From assembly GCA_005884155.1 (NCBI GenBank), contig VAXD01000150.1, positions 3,694 through 9,290 of the forward strand: a stretch of 5,597 nucleotides of DNA, written 5' to 3'. Position 1 is the stretch's first letter. Each line of letters begins with the position of its first letter. This stretch comes from Actinomycetota bacterium. GTDB lineage: Bacteria; Actinomycetota; Thermoleophilia; Gaiellales; Gaiellaceae. The notes below the pieces were generated by a model. It worked only from the letters and a program-made list of their open reading frames with translations, made no database searches and was not told the DNA's origin. This document shows positions 5,304-5,597 of the stretch, piece by piece. Made by a program: the position numbers and the translations under genes.

Positions 5304-5597
5304 ATGCGCCGCCGACTCAGCACCGGTTTCGCACTTGCATTGCTGCTCGGGCTTTCCGCCGGTGCGGTCAGCCGTGCACAGCTCGCGTCCAGCGCGAAGC
5401 GGCAAGGCACGTACTTCGTGGGCAACTTCAACACCTGCGACTTCTCTCACTGGCACACGCAGGGACTTGCGGACGCGTTCAGGATCGTCCCTGCCCCGAG
5501 GAAGGAGGGAAGGTGCGCAGCCGCGCTGACGGTCGGCCCTTGGGCATCCGGCGGCCTGGGCAATCCGGAGGCTGACGGAGCAGCGCTCTGGCTACCG
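5304..5597 (+). CDS. Exported protein, possible heparin-lyase-I-like (polysaccharide lyase) domain, 3' truncated by window
   Basis: An ATG at 5304 opens a frame that runs without a stop to the window end: 98 residues, C-terminus missing. The N-terminus is a strong signal peptide: MRRRL, then a hydrophobic core (FALALLLGLSAGAV), with likely cleavage after SRA near residue 25. The mature start resembles extracellular proteins with a concanavalin-like heparin-lyase-I fold: GNFNTCDFSHW (the usual F-[DE]-x-G-D-x-S-x-W opening), FRIVPAPRKEGRCAAALTV (the typical R-x-G-x-x-A-x-x-x-V strand) and a glycine-rich stretch before ALWLP. If so, it binds or cleaves polysaccharide outside the cell, but the catalytic region lies beyond the window. 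The family assignment is from memory of the pattern and is moderate at best. The ribosome binding site is weak (AGG at 5291-5293). Confidence 0.65.
   Translation, partial: MRRRLSTGFALALLLGLSAGAVSRAQLASSAKRQGTYFVGNFNTCDFSHWHTQGLADAFRIVPAPRKEGRCAAALTVGPWASGGLGNPEADGAALWLP

Overview
The window is GC-rich bacterial DNA, by eye above 60% G+C. Coding frames favour G or C in the third codon position, and several starts are GTG or TTG. The style fits an actinobacterium, possibly of the Thermoleophilia type, but nothing in the window proves a lineage. There are no RNA genes, mobile elements or CRISPR arrays.

Left part (1-1855, + strand): a NodU/CmcH-type carbamoyltransferase, with family motifs from end to end. 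It is split into two reading frames by a shift near position 900. If the shift is a sequencing error, the intact protein would be about 592 residues. The bases before its probable GTG start are either the tail of an upstream gene or an N-terminal extension.

Middle part (4172 down to 1816, - strand): a tightly packed three-gene operon. Its order is a stand-alone DltA-like adenylating enzyme, a small carrier protein with a DSF phosphopantetheine site, and a left-handed beta-helix (hexapeptide-repeat) acetyltransferase. The first gap is 4 bp and the second junction overlaps by 11 bp. The operon converges on the carbamoyltransferase, and the two coding regions overlap by 40 bp at their 3' ends. 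Together these are the parts of a decoration pathway: activate a small amino acid (D-alanine or similar), load it on a carrier, and add acetyl and carbamoyl groups to a sugar or metabolite. The transferase that would take the aminoacyl group off the carrier (DltB/DltD or an equivalent) and any scaffold genes are not in the window.

Right part: a small cytoplasmic protein of unknown function on the - strand (4378-4632) ends in a perfect hairpin. A divergent intergenic region with candidate promoters follows. Then come two + strand genes for exported proteins: a 145-residue protein of unknown function, and the start of a protein resembling heparin-lyase-I-like extracellular proteins, cut by the window edge. 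These two look unrelated to the biosynthetic genes except that all could act at the cell surface.

No stretch over 300 bases lacks a gene. The gaps are 4173-4377 (adenylase leader, with a possible 15-codon upstream reading frame), 4633-4746 (divergent promoters) and 5185-5303 (nothing convincing).
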